A stretch of 21,202 nt of DNA from a virus (IMGVR_UViG_3300020416_000070:1-21202), one strand, 5' to 3'. Numbered from the stretch's first letter, positions 15,201 to 21,202 are shown. Notes: generated by a model from the sequence alone, not told the origin. Numbers and translations: made by a program.

Positions 15201-15749
15201 CTTACCATACGCCCTATCTTTGAAGAACTTTTCTTTCTGGTCATCCGAACCCATTGATAATCCTTGTCTAACTTCAGTACCACTTATTGCTCCACCCTGC
15301 ATCGGTGCTACATAAAGGTATCCTCTATCTTCATATCCTTCGGTTGGCTTACCATCATACTTCTGAAAGTATTTGTGTGATAATCTACTAGCATCTTTTT
15401 GCCCTACAACAGTTACAAATGCCGTAGTATCTTTGTTAAATCTTTTTAGAACTTCTTGTGGATTGTATGGATTTTTGACTTGTACGATTTTGGATTTTGG
15501 TATTCCAAACATCGTTGTCATTATTTTTACTTTTTCTTTGAAGTTAAAAGGTGAACGACCTTTTTCTGTTTTGTTTGATGTACCTATGTACACATCTTTT
15601 TTTCCAAACTTTTTCTGAAGGTGTTGGAATGTTTTGAAGTGTCCTTTGTGCATGGGTTGGAATCTACCAACATAGACCACCACAGTCTTTTTGATTTTAG
15701 ATTCTTCCATAAGAATCTGTTCTGCTAAGAAATTGCTTAGTTGACTCAT
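12204..15749 (-). CDS. 1181-aa multidomain protein: adenylyltransferase, basic core, ligase-like domain
   Basis: The longest gene here. Visible order: leader MSQLSNFLAEQ (1-11), similar to T4 internal-protein leaders; cytidylyl/NMN-adenylyltransferase domain (about 21-198) with GRFQPMHKGH (28-37, HxGH) and ISGTEVR (155-161); a doubled alpha/beta unit (about 230-330); a short beta domain with VKVGDTILMGRFKNKK (362-377); a very basic Lys/Arg region (about 456-560); a helical linker; and a C-terminal nucleotidyltransferase (784-1181) with KTDG (K823), NLEVIYP (E907), EGIV (1153-1156) and FKLTG (K1165), matching ligase motifs I, III, IV and V. Candidate gp21 sites LAE10, LSE198/G, LTE356, LEE414, LDE455 and IME783/G lie at domain edges. 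Probably packaged and cut in the prohead; the enzymatic roles are inferred from motifs. Confidence 0.92.
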   Translation of the reverse strand: MSQLSNFLAEQILMEESKIKKTVVVYVGRFQPMHKGHFKTFQHLQKKFGKKDVYIGTSNKTEKGRSPFNFKEKVKIMTTMFGIPKSKIVQVKNPYNPQEVLKRFNKDTTAFVTVVGQKDASRLSHKYFQKYDGKPTEGYEDRGYLYVAPMQGGAISGTEVRQGLSMGSDDQKEKFFKDRAYGKFNKTIFQMVSDKLSEGLFVPKETIEEYMMEISTGGLNGLDVDDGPNFFIPNYKTFRRVAADRAAKLGYTVVNMIGDEKFEDYYEHPEYPDGPQTAVSYFPAGVIGTMTPNNQVDIYSSGAYSNWYKHVTRKAAMVGYDVIKKLDIEKDDKEQSTDDAKGAKDLEKEFEASLTEMIKLPVKVGDTILMGRFKNKKVVIKTIGKDEHGMPTINGKKVVTFRLMKEGFKVELEESCDRPMKGETEQQFRTRCFGVNPLAQPPKGLMKMGEEELDERSKGKLRPADLLRRKAAMAGKRAAIARRRARTMKRRKPLAKLKKIAYKKAYLQVYDEFMKDLFPGKKKSDLSIQQAKVVHKNVLRKKGRVRKRAKFRFLPALRAKEADKFDGKEAARIPRKKGQHRQSSSHSDLYTDENPKGTIKGLKFATVDDAKKSVSKIKSSGKSHAHKIQAAVAMEQRAKEMGKKSQAAVYRAYINKMKKKTKAKNETLGYPSKEDMKVIKKRLTKARNNTDSNQEYQYDPINEVNDFFYMDFKKYVYKNRGKINKLFKGLSPEKKKEYLERLYVKLFKSPTYRMADKDIKGKGGELHNKLKKDRVVKEEMIMEGGAYGHMNHPFDSEVNLTFGQLKDIVNRALDGTLENTREKTDGQALAISWRDNRLVAARNKGHLKNKGENALDIKGVSDKFQGRGGLSDAYNFAMRDLSKAISSLSEKQREKVFKGGACFMNLEVIYPTSVNVVPYGQALLVFHGTMEYNEEGVAIGENQGAARVLAGMIKQVNQNVQSSYTIEGPPVVKLPKSQDLSKKKSVYSGKIKRLQKKYNLKDTDGVAEYHQAFWENYVDKKSPTTLDNKTKMGLVKRWAFFDKKFRLDRKNIVDAKTLDWAKKTDKEKHSKIAKDNIRPFEDIFLGLGAEVLQFVSSALTVNPDKAIRDMKKKLDKTIKDVRKSGDEKKIQKLKLELQRLNSIGGAKKIVPNEGIVFTYNGKTFKLTGTFAPLNQILGIFF
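12207..13400 (-). other. Ligase-like KxDG nucleotidyltransferase domain (residues 784-1181)
   Basis: Starts with GGAYGHMNHPFD directly after a candidate IME/G gp21 cut. The lysine nucleophile motif EKTDGQAL (K823), then NLEVIYP (E907), EGIVF (1153-1157) and the motif V lysine FKLTG (K1165), keep ligase order. A 190-residue insertion between motifs III and IV is longer than in most RNA ligases. Could be a DNA or RNA ligase or an RNA-capping-like nucleotidyltransferase. Confidence 0.65.
14070..14384 (-). other. Highly basic region (residues 456-560)
   Basis: Lys/Arg dominates, including RRKAAMAGKRAAIARRRART and KKGRVRKRAKFRF. The composition resembles phage internal or DNA-binding peptides. 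It follows a candidate LDE455/R cut, so it may become a separate DNA-condensing peptide after maturation. Protein binding to packaged DNA is inference. Confidence 0.55.
15156..15689 (-). other. NMN/cytidylyl-adenylyltransferase-like domain (residues 21-198)
   Basis: HxGH-type nucleotidyltransferase signature GRFQPMHKGH (28-37) at the first beta-alpha junction, and the second conserved motif ISGTEVR (155-161), which fits the ISxTxxR motif of NadM-type NMN adenylyltransferases. A GxSN(K) segment at 56-60 and the VVGQKDA segment (114-120) fit the Rossmann-like core. The candidate cut LSE198/G marks its end. NMN adenylyltransferase is the best family guess; phosphopantetheine or cytidylyl substrates are alternatives. 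Confidence 0.65.
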
Positions 15750-15767
15750 AAATACACCCTATCAGTA

Positions 15768-15777
15768 TATAAATATA
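15768..15777. promoter_or_regulatory. TATAAATATA element upstream of the 1181-aa gene
   Basis: TATAAATATA on the plus strand (TATATTTATA on the coding strand), 18 bases before the ATG at 15749 and just ahead of the TAGGGTG ribosome-site-like sequence, in the 46-base gap after the 35-residue ORF. Same decamer as at 6494 and 8706. Confidence 0.35.
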
Positions 15778-15795
15778 AGATTATAAGAAAGGGGA

Positions 15796-15903
15796 TTATT
15801 TTTTGTAAACAAACGGGTCTCTCTTTTTAAGCTCTTTTATACGCTTTTTATAGAGTCTTTCCATTTTCCAATCTTTATATTTTTTTTTAATCCAGTTTAT
15901 CAT
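15796..15903 (-). CDS. 35-aa basic micro-protein
   Basis: A short open frame from ATG at 15901-15903 to TAA at 15796-15798. It encodes MINWIKKKYKDWKMERLY followed by KKRIKELKKRDPFVYKK. Highly basic, with one predicted amphipathic helix and a RDPFVYK tail that I recall from other small marine phage proteins. It begins one base after the stop of the upstream glycosyltransferase-like gene, which supports translation in the operon. No function can be assigned; a small host-protein binder is possible. Confidence rests on position and tail motif rather than length. Confidence 0.6.
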   Translation of the reverse strand: MINWIKKKYKDWKMERLYKKRIKELKKRDPFVYKK

Positions 15904-15904
15904 A

Positions 15905-17278
15905 CTATATTAAATAGTTAGAAGCTAATCTTTTTAGATTATTTTGATTCTCTCTTTTTGATATTTTGTAGTTATAAAATAAATTTAATAAAACTTTATA
16001 GTTTTTTTCTAATATTGGTTTTATATTTTTCATCCAAATTAATTTTTCTTCTTCTGTTTTATTTACAAGCTTAATTACCTCATCAAATACCATATCCATT
16101 CTTTTTTGTATATTTGGTTCTAAATCATACGATTCATCTATGAATGGTTCAAATGTTTCAAATCCCATTCTTTTCAATTCTTTTAAAGTTCCAAAATTAC
16201 CAAATACAATAAATGGATGATTCTGTCCAAGTGCCTTTACTACCTTTTCTGATATGTAAAATTCATCTTCTAAAAATGATGTTTCTGATATAAAACTAAA
16301 CATTGAATCCTCATAAACACTAGCATCTTCATACATTATACCATATAGAGATTCTAAATCTTCAAAATCATAAAACTTCTTATCATTATTTATTTGTAAA
16401 TCTAAAATGTATTTTTTAAGTTCTGTAAAATCTAATAATTCATTTTCGTGTATATTTGGAATTTCCTTTAAATGTTTTTGGTTATCATTTATAGTAAAAT
16501 CATATGTAACAATATTATTATCTATTAAGTTTAATTGATTTAGCTTTGCTAAAATATACAAGCGATGTGTTCTTAATCTACGATTTAGACAATTAAAATC
16601 ATATTTTTTTGGTTCAATCTTATAATCCAAATGAACTTTATGAAACTCTTTTGCTTTTTTATATTTAGAGTATTCTTCTCCTTTTGTTTTCCAAACCCAA
16701 TGATTATGATTAAATTTTATTTTTTGAGAGATATTAAATTTTTTACAAAAAGTATCATACCACTCTTTTTGATTATATCCAGCAAATGAAAATATACATT
16801 TTTTAGTTGGTATATTATATTCATGTAATTTTGTATGTAACATTTTTAAAGGTATTTGTTCTATAATACCTTCCCAACAATAATCTATGTGAATCACAAA
16901 GTTTTTATTTTTTTTAAGTGCATCTATAACTCTATATGGAATTAAATCAATAGTTGTATTTCTATTATCGCCAGGAAAAGATAAATCACTTCCACCAAAC
17001 ATATCTATTTGATAAAATAGTGGTTCATCTTTGTATTTATCTAATACTATATTATTATCATCAAAAATATCATAAAAGAATAAATGCTTTGTAGTCCATT
17101 TAGTATTTCTTGCAGGATTGTAAACCCAAGTAGCTATACCCTCAATACCAATATTTTCTTCATAAGCCATCTCCCACAAAGTTTCACTATCTAAACTTTT
17201 ACTAAGAGAGGATAATTTTGAAAAATCAAAAGAGTTTATAAATAAATCATCAAATACATAAGTAAATACTAAATTCAT
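15905..17278 (-). CDS. Glycosyltransferase-like protein, tandem paralogue A (457 aa)
   Basis: Paralogous to the next gene upstream. Shared pattern: a start with a hydrophobic beta-alpha core, a middle YDFNCLNRRLRTHR (226-239), then VTYDF (257-261), SFISETSF (328-335) and YISEKVVKALGQNHPFIVFG (341-360), followed by a GTLKELKRMGF segment. The E-x-x-F, S-E-K, HPF layout resembles the nucleotide-sugar-binding half of fucosyltransferase-type (GT10) enzymes. I would call it glycosyltransferase-like rather than assign a donor. It probably decorates a phage or host surface sugar with the other genes in this block. The ATG overlaps the upstream stop by 4 bases. Confidence 0.75.
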   Translation of the reverse strand: MNLVFTYVFDDLFINSFDFSKLSSLSKSLDSETLWEMAYEENIGIEGIATWVYNPARNTKWTTKHLFFYDIFDDNNIVLDKYKDEPLFYQIDMFGGSDLSFPGDNRNTTIDLIPYRVIDALKKNKNFVIHIDYCWEGIIEQIPLKMLHTKLHEYNIPTKKCIFSFAGYNQKEWYDTFCKKFNISQKIKFNHNHWVWKTKGEEYSKYKKAKEFHKVHLDYKIEPKKYDFNCLNRRLRTHRLYILAKLNQLNLIDNNIVTYDFTINDNQKHLKEIPNIHENELLDFTELKKYILDLQINNDKKFYDFEDLESLYGIMYEDASVYEDSMFSFISETSFLEDEFYISEKVVKALGQNHPFIVFGNFGTLKELKRMGFETFEPFIDESYDLEPNIQKRMDMVFDEVIKLVNKTEEEKLIWMKNIKPILEKNYKVLLNLFYNYKISKRENQNNLKRLASNYLI

Positions 17279-18675
17279 AATAGGAAATCCAAATTAGTTC
17301 TTGCTTTTTGAAAATACCACATCAAATTTCTGTTGTATTTAACCATATCAAAGTTTTTAAGGTGATTGTAATTATGCTCTATGATTTCTTTACAATTGTA
17401 CATAAATGTTTCTCTTTGTTCAGTTGTTAGTTGTGATAAATTTATTATTTCTTTCAAAACCATTTTATATCTTTTTTCAGGATCCTCTTCACAATCGTAA
17501 GTTTCATCAACATAACCAGTTTCACCAAATGTTTTAAAACCCATATTGTGTAACCAAGTTAAAGTTCCACTTGTTGATAGAACTATAAATGGATGTTGAT
17601 GTAATATTGGTTTTATAACTTTTTCAGAAACATATCCTATTCTCTCCGTCTCATAAAAGAAGGATTCAGCTACTACTGTAAATAGTGTATCTTTATATGG
17701 AATATCAGTTTCCATACCCTCTCCTCTAACATCCCAAAGTCTTTCATAATCTATTGTTTTTTTAGGAGCTTTTTCAATTAAATCTTCTAGTATTTTCCAA
17801 TACCTTTGAAACTTAGGACTATCCTGCTCAAACCATTGTTCCATTTTAATCCAATTGTTTTTTATATGATTTACATCTTCGTAACCTTCATGTAGATAAA
17901 AGTCATATGATACATTATTATTTTCTATTAAATCTAAATAGTGTAAGTCACATAAAAGTTGTGTTCTATGAGGTTTTTGTTCTCTAGTCAATAAATTAAA
18001 TGATTTTTTTCTACCTACATTAAAATTTTGCTTATACAAAGTTTCATTTGAAAAATTATCGTAATGTAATTTATTATGAAAAAATGGAATGGACCATAAA
18101 TATGGGATAACATTAACACACTTATCAGTTCCATATTTTTCTTTATAATCTAAGGCATATTCTGAAATTCTGTAATTTGCATGTATCAAAAAAGTTTTAT
18201 CTAATTTTAGCTCCTTTTCTAATAACCAATTATTTAGATTGTTAAAACTTTCATAAGGTAAGTATCCTTCAGAACTAGCATTTATAATTAAATATACATT
18301 TGGATTGTATTTTAGGTGTTCAATAATTTTATATGGTATTTTGTTAAATACACTATCGTTATCAAAAGAATCCGCAGGCCATGAATATATGTTAATCTGA
18401 TAAAAATATAAAGTATCTTCTCTTTGATTTGGATTTTCTAAAAAATCAAAAGTAGGTATTATCTCAAAGTTATCTTCAAAATAACCTATGTTACTCTGAT
18501 AACATTGGGGTTGTGTTTGTTCATTTTGTCTAACAAAATTATCTATATAATCAAATTGGTTTTTAAAAAAATCAGTTTTGTTAAAATAACTTGATTTATT
18601 AAAATCCATACAATTAATACCTAATTGTTTTCCAAAAAAATAATCTTCTAAAAATACTATATCTTTAAGCTTCAT
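17275..18675 (-). CDS. Glycosyltransferase-like protein, tandem paralogue B (466 aa)
   Basis: Same architecture as its neighbour: KSFNLLTREQKPHR (224-237), VSYDF (255-259), FTVVAESFF (332-340), YVSEKVIKPILHQHPFIVLS (348-367) and a GTLTWLHNMGF segment. Sequence identity to paralogue A appears modest and limited mainly to these motifs, implying an old duplication or separate acquisition of the same family. The donor-binding residues around the SEK and HPF motifs are kept in both, so both may be active. N-terminal MKLKDIVFLED happens to look like the prohead leaders; I do not treat it as one. It overlaps the upstream PYR-domain gene by 11 bases. Confidence 0.75.
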   Translation of the reverse strand: MKLKDIVFLEDYFFGKQLGINCMDFNKSSYFNKTDFFKNQFDYIDNFVRQNEQTQPQCYQSNIGYFEDNFEIIPTFDFLENPNQREDTLYFYQINIYSWPADSFDNDSVFNKIPYKIIEHLKYNPNVYLIINASSEGYLPYESFNNLNNWLLEKELKLDKTFLIHANYRISEYALDYKEKYGTDKCVNVIPYLWSIPFFHNKLHYDNFSNETLYKQNFNVGRKKSFNLLTREQKPHRTQLLCDLHYLDLIENNNVSYDFYLHEGYEDVNHIKNNWIKMEQWFEQDSPKFQRYWKILEDLIEKAPKKTIDYERLWDVRGEGMETDIPYKDTLFTVVAESFFYETERIGYVSEKVIKPILHQHPFIVLSTSGTLTWLHNMGFKTFGETGYVDETYDCEEDPEKRYKMVLKEIINLSQLTTEQRETFMYNCKEIIEHNYNHLKNFDMVKYNRNLMWYFQKARTNLDFLL

Positions 18676-19213
18676 AATATAACTCTGGGTATTCTACTAA
18701 TATGTGTATTCCACCTTTTGATAATGCATTTTTGTATGCTGGTAAAATCTTATCAGGTGAATCTAATTTTACAATTGTTGAGTTTGTTACCATCTGTTCA
18801 AATGCATCGGTATAATCTGCTTTATGTTGATGACCAGGGTCTAATGGTTTATCACTTCCCTTACCAACTCTAACAATTACATTTGGTTTCCACTCACCAT
18901 CAGACATTGCCTCTAATTTATCTAAGTGATTTATTAATTGATTTGCTGCGCAGATTAAAAAATCCCATCTTGGATAAAATGAAACTACTCTATGACCTGT
19001 CATACTAAGACCTACAGTCATTCCCATTTGTACCTCTTCCATTACTGGTGTCTCAATCATCCTTTCCTTTGGTAATCCTTCAATTGTTTTACTCATTGGG
19101 TTACCATAATAAACTATCTGTTGTCCAATAAAAATAGTAGATGGGTCATCCATACAAAGTTTCATTGATTCTGTAAGTGCATCTACATATGGTGTGAATT
19201 CTGGTTTACTCAT
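18665..19213 (-). CDS. Stand-alone TPP pyrimidine-binding (PYR) domain, E1-beta-like (182 aa)
   Basis: Resembles the N-terminal domain of pyruvate/2-oxo acid dehydrogenase E1 beta. The stretch ETPVMEE (54-60, E59 in the place of the cofactor-activating glutamate), GMTVGLSMTGHRVV (64-77), FLICAANQLINHLDKLEAMS (85-104) and VRVGKGS fit this family. A normal E1 beta is about 320-340 residues and adds a C-terminal transketolase domain, absent here. Thiamine-diphosphate enzymes need a partner PP domain, which may be encoded farther right, outside this window. The gene sits among sugar-modifying genes, so it could help make a branched or carboxylated sugar precursor. Follows the radical SAM gene by 4 bases. 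Confidence 0.8.
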   Translation of the reverse strand: MSKPEFTPYVDALTESMKLCMDDPSTIFIGQQIVYYGNPMSKTIEGLPKERMIETPVMEEVQMGMTVGLSMTGHRVVSFYPRWDFLICAANQLINHLDKLEAMSDGEWKPNVIVRVGKGSDKPLDPGHQHKADYTDAFEQMVTNSTIVKLDSPDKILPAYKNALSKGGIHILVEYPELYYEA

Positions 19214-19217
19214 AATA

Positions 19218-20378
19218 TTAATTTTTTATATTTGTATAAAGATGATTCCAATTTGATTGAATGTGTATTCTATCTCTCCACTTATCAGCTTTTTTAATAT
19301 ACTTTATAAAATCTTTGTGGTTTATATGTTTTGGATTTGATACATCCATTCTCATCATATCCTCATCTGTTAAATGTTGCCATTGATTTATATATCCAAA
19401 ATACATAACTACTTTTTTGGAATCTATATCATCTGTTATTCTATGTTTAAAAATATCATATACCAACTCCAGTGCGAGTTCCATTTCTTTATAGTTATCA
19501 TTTTGTACTACAAATGAAATTCTAAAAAAATTTATACTTTTTATTGTTGATATAAATTTTAGATTTTTTAATAATGTTTCCCAATGACCCCCTAATCTTG
19601 TTTTGTTTTCATAAGTATCTTTTGTACCAGCATCTATGGAAACATCTACTATATCAACATATGGTTGAATGGCTTTCATTAAGTTCCAATTCTTTTCATT
19701 AAAAAGTTTTCCATTTGTAATTAGTTGTACACTTTTTAATTCAGGCCATTGAGAAGGTTGAAAATTAAATAAAAATTTTCTAAATGATTTTGAAGCGAAT
19801 GGGTCTCCACTACCTGTTATTAATATTTTTTTACAATTTGCTGAATATGTTTTATTTATAAATTCAACAATACCATCAATTTCTTTTACTTCATCAGATT
19901 TTGCCATTATAGTATCTACTCTACAAGATGGACATTTAAAATTACAACTCCAATCGAATGTAAAATTAAGTGAGCCAGGAGTATTTTTTACATAACAATC
20001 ATCATCTATTTTTATATTATCAAAATCGTAGTGAGGAAAATCTGTATCATCTCTTTTTACAAAAATTCCTCTATCAGTAATTCCTGTTGAAATTAATGAA
20101 TTTAAATGTGGACATATTTGCTTATCACAATATGTGTATTTACCATCTAAAATAGATTGCCTTATCTCTTGCGCAGCTTCACTATTCCAAACATCATAAT
20201 CATATTTACCATTTTCATCTTTAGGATATACTAACTCTTTTTTTAACCATGTACCACAACATAATGTAGCTTTATCTTTAAACATTTCCATATGTTTAAA
20301 TGGTATCATACACACATGATTTTTCAAAAGCTCTTCTTCTGTGTATAAGTTTTGAGTATATACCTGTCCTTTAATCAT
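19218..20378 (-). CDS. Radical SAM protein with N-terminal SPASM-like cysteine region (386 aa)
   Basis: The radical SAM cluster motif is CNFKCPSC (C145, C149, C152; CX3CX2C), after the beta strand GSLNFTFDWS. The ITGSGDPF segment (about 183-190) resembles the GGEP motif that binds the SAM amino group. The N-terminal 100 residues contain C23, C40, C41, C84 and C89 in the arrangement CMIPF, LCCGTW, WNSEAAQEIRQSILDGKYTYC, ICPH. This strongly resembles the SPASM auxiliary-cluster pattern, which normally lies after the radical SAM barrel. Substrate unknown; neighbours suggest sugar or peptide modification. Its ATG lies 8 bases inside the SGNH-like gene. Confidence 0.88.
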   Translation of the reverse strand: MIKGQVYTQNLYTEEELLKNHVCMIPFKHMEMFKDKATLCCGTWLKKELVYPKDENGKYDYDVWNSEAAQEIRQSILDGKYTYCDKQICPHLNSLISTGITDRGIFVKRDDTDFPHYDFDNIKIDDDCYVKNTPGSLNFTFDWSCNFKCPSCRVDTIMAKSDEVKEIDGIVEFINKTYSANCKKILITGSGDPFASKSFRKFLFNFQPSQWPELKSVQLITNGKLFNEKNWNLMKAIQPYVDIVDVSIDAGTKDTYENKTRLGGHWETLLKNLKFISTIKSINFFRISFVVQNDNYKEMELALELVYDIFKHRITDDIDSKKVVMYFGYINQWQHLTDEDMMRMDVSNPKHINHKDFIKYIKKADKWRDRIHIQSNWNHLYTNIKN

Positions 20379-21006
20379 ATTTTGGTTGTTTTAACAAACC
20401 CAATTCTTCTATGTTATCTATGATTCGATTTGCTATAATTTTATGTGTTCTAAAATTAAAATGCCTATCTTTACTATCAACTATATATTCATCTTTAAGT
20501 GTCATATCAAAAAAACTATATTTGCCATCAAACTTCATACTTATATTTTTGATTTCACTTGGTATTTCTATCATATCTTCTGGCCAATCCCAATGTAAAA
20601 ATCTAATAGGTATATTTTTTCCATTACAATAATCCAAAATTTCTTTATACATACTGACTTGTGTTTCCATAGATAAATTTCTACCATCAGTCATATTTCT
20701 TGTAAAGTTAGTTGTTTGTATTATTACTAAATCTGTAAGAGTATCAATAGCTTTTAAAACGTGTGCATGAATACTCCATGTACTACCACCATTGTTTATA
20801 TCAACCTTTGATTTTCTACCAAAGTAATTACTTACTATAGTTGCAAATCTCCTATCTATAATTTTTTGGTAATCCCAAGAACGGACTGAGTTTTCATCAA
20901 ATCCATGTGTACCTGGTGAGGATGGGTCTACATCACTGTCATCAAAAAGATGTAAACTTTGACCCCAAGTATAAGAGCACCCACCAAATACAATATTTCT
21001 AATCAT
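20371..21006 (-). CDS. SGNH/GDSL-like hydrolase-fold protein (211 aa)
   Basis: Block I motif FGGCSYTWGQSL (S11 as candidate nucleophile), NNGG (71-74) as block II, VIIQTTNFTR (N100) as block III and KDRHFNFRTHKIIAN (D180, H182) as block V follow the order expected for SGNH esterases/acyltransferases. The family hydrolyses or transfers O-acyl groups, often on sugars, which fits its location next to epimerase and glycosyltransferase-like genes. Substrate unknown. The ATG overlaps the stop of the upstream epimerase-like gene as TAATG. Confidence 0.72.
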   Translation of the reverse strand: MIRNIVFGGCSYTWGQSLHLFDDSDVDPSSPGTHGFDENSVRSWDYQKIIDRRFATIVSNYFGRKSKVDINNGGSTWSIHAHVLKAIDTLTDLVIIQTTNFTRNMTDGRNLSMETQVSMYKEILDYCNGKNIPIRFLHWDWPEDMIEIPSEIKNISMKFDGKYSFFDMTLKDEYIVDSKDRHFNFRTHKIIANRIIDNIEELGLLKQPKYD

Positions 21007-21202
21007 TATGGTTTAGAATTTGGGTCAAATTGGTCTTTGTTTTCTTTGTACCATCTTAGTGCATCTTTCAATCCACTATCTAAATCGTAGCTAGGTGTCC
21101 ATCCTAAATCTCTAAGTTTTTTATTGTCTAACAATCTTACAGGTATCATAGGAGCTTTATTGTTTACAAACTCAATAGGATTATCGTTACCTTCGATTTC
21201 TT
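21006..21202 (-). CDS. C-terminal end of NAD-dependent sugar epimerase/dehydratase-like protein, cut by right edge
   Basis: The last 64 residues of a gene entering from the right. The tail has PMIPVRLLDNKKLRDLGWTP followed by a GLKDALRWYKEN helix. That is the typical end of extended short-chain dehydrogenases such as GDP-fucose synthase or UDP-/dTDP-sugar epimerases: a conserved 'LGW.P...L..GL....WY' ending. The Rossmann NAD-binding half is outside the window, so donor sugar and reaction remain open. TAA at 21006-21008 overlaps the next ATG. Confidence 0.75.
   Translation of the reverse strand, partial: EIEGNDNPIEFVNNKAPMIPVRLLDNKKLRDLGWTPSYDLDSGLKDALRWYKENKDQFDPNSKP

Noticed and set aside
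17237-17244. Another TATAAATA octamer
   Set aside because: Inside the coding sequence of paralogue A, not before a gene; also a sign that the octamer can occur by chance in AT-rich DNA.
18640-18675. MKLKDIVFLED at the start of glycosyltransferase-like paralogue B as a prohead leader
   Set aside because: It resembles the leader pattern, but the gene is in the sugar module and the paralogue next to it lacks it; probably chance.
18665-19213. PYR-domain gene as a broken, frameshifted E1 beta
   Set aside because: The frame ends cleanly and the next gene starts 11 bases before its stop in a tight operon, with no leftover C-terminal domain in other frames that I could see.
19853-19860. TATTTATA on the plus strand, that is TATAAATA in the coding orientation (T4 late promoter-like)
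   Set aside because: It is inside the radical SAM gene, far from the next gene start.
1-21202. tRNA genes, CRISPR arrays, insertion sequences, integrase and attachment sites
   Set aside because: No cloverleaf-like gaps, spaced repeats, transposase or integrase motifs were found; the gaps are too short for most of these.

Overview
The window is a strongly AT-rich, tightly packed stretch in which every supported gene is on the minus strand, so the operon reads from right (21202) to left (1). It is a piece of a T4-like myovirus genome. The evidence is a T4-type large terminase (8729-10309), a gp20-type portal (6525-8255), a gp21-type prohead protease (4173-4757), and many small charged proteins of the kind that make up prohead cores. 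The low GC, very small gaps, 1-20 nt gene overlaps and the particular small protein families resemble marine T4-like phages of SAR11 or cyanobacteria. I infer a marine host of that kind but cannot name it from sequence alone.

Layout in transcription order. (1) 21202-15905 is a surface-sugar or small-metabolite module: the C-terminal end of a sugar-nucleotide epimerase/dehydratase-like protein, an SGNH-like hydrolase, a radical SAM protein with an N-terminal cysteine-rich region, a stand-alone thiamine-diphosphate pyrimidine-binding (PYR) domain, and two tandem paralogous glycosyltransferase-like proteins. A 35-residue ORF follows (15796-15903). (2) 15749-12204 encodes a 1181-residue multidomain protein with an N-terminal adenylyltransferase (HxGH) domain, a very basic middle and a C-terminal ligase-like KxDG nucleotidyltransferase domain. 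It is followed by a small stand-alone nucleotidyltransferase-fold protein (11728-12201). (3) 11666-6525 is packaging and portal: a zinc-ribbon/coiled-coil protein, a membrane-anchored protein, TerL, a basic 134-residue protein and the portal. (4) 6457-1 is the prohead assembly block: a 291-residue unknown, three small core-like proteins, the protease, a 428-residue scaffold-like protein, a 71-residue core protein, a two-span membrane protein, two multidomain proteins of 381 and 352 residues, and the start of one more gene cut by the left edge.

The main theme is maturation by the gp21 protease. Many otherwise unrelated proteins begin with a short amphipathic helix rich in the pattern M-K-(L/I)-x-x-(I/L)-(I/L)-x-E, followed by (I/L/V)-x-E tripeptides. 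This resembles the T4 capsid-targeting sequence, which is cut by gp21 after (I/L)xE. In the 352-, 381- and 1181-residue proteins such tripeptides also fall at apparent domain edges, which suggests polyproteins that are packed in the prohead and then cut. If correct, the 1181-residue protein would deliver an NMN-adenylyltransferase-like enzyme, a DNA-binding basic protein and a ligase-like enzyme inside the virion, analogous in principle to T4 Alt and the internal proteins. This remains inference until mass spectrometry or comparative data are available.

No tRNA, CRISPR array, insertion sequence or convincing rho-independent terminator was seen. No gene-free stretch exceeds 300 bases; the longest gaps are about 60-70 bases. 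Four of these gaps share the sequence TATAAATAT on the plus strand (TATTTATA on the coding strand), a possible regulatory element.
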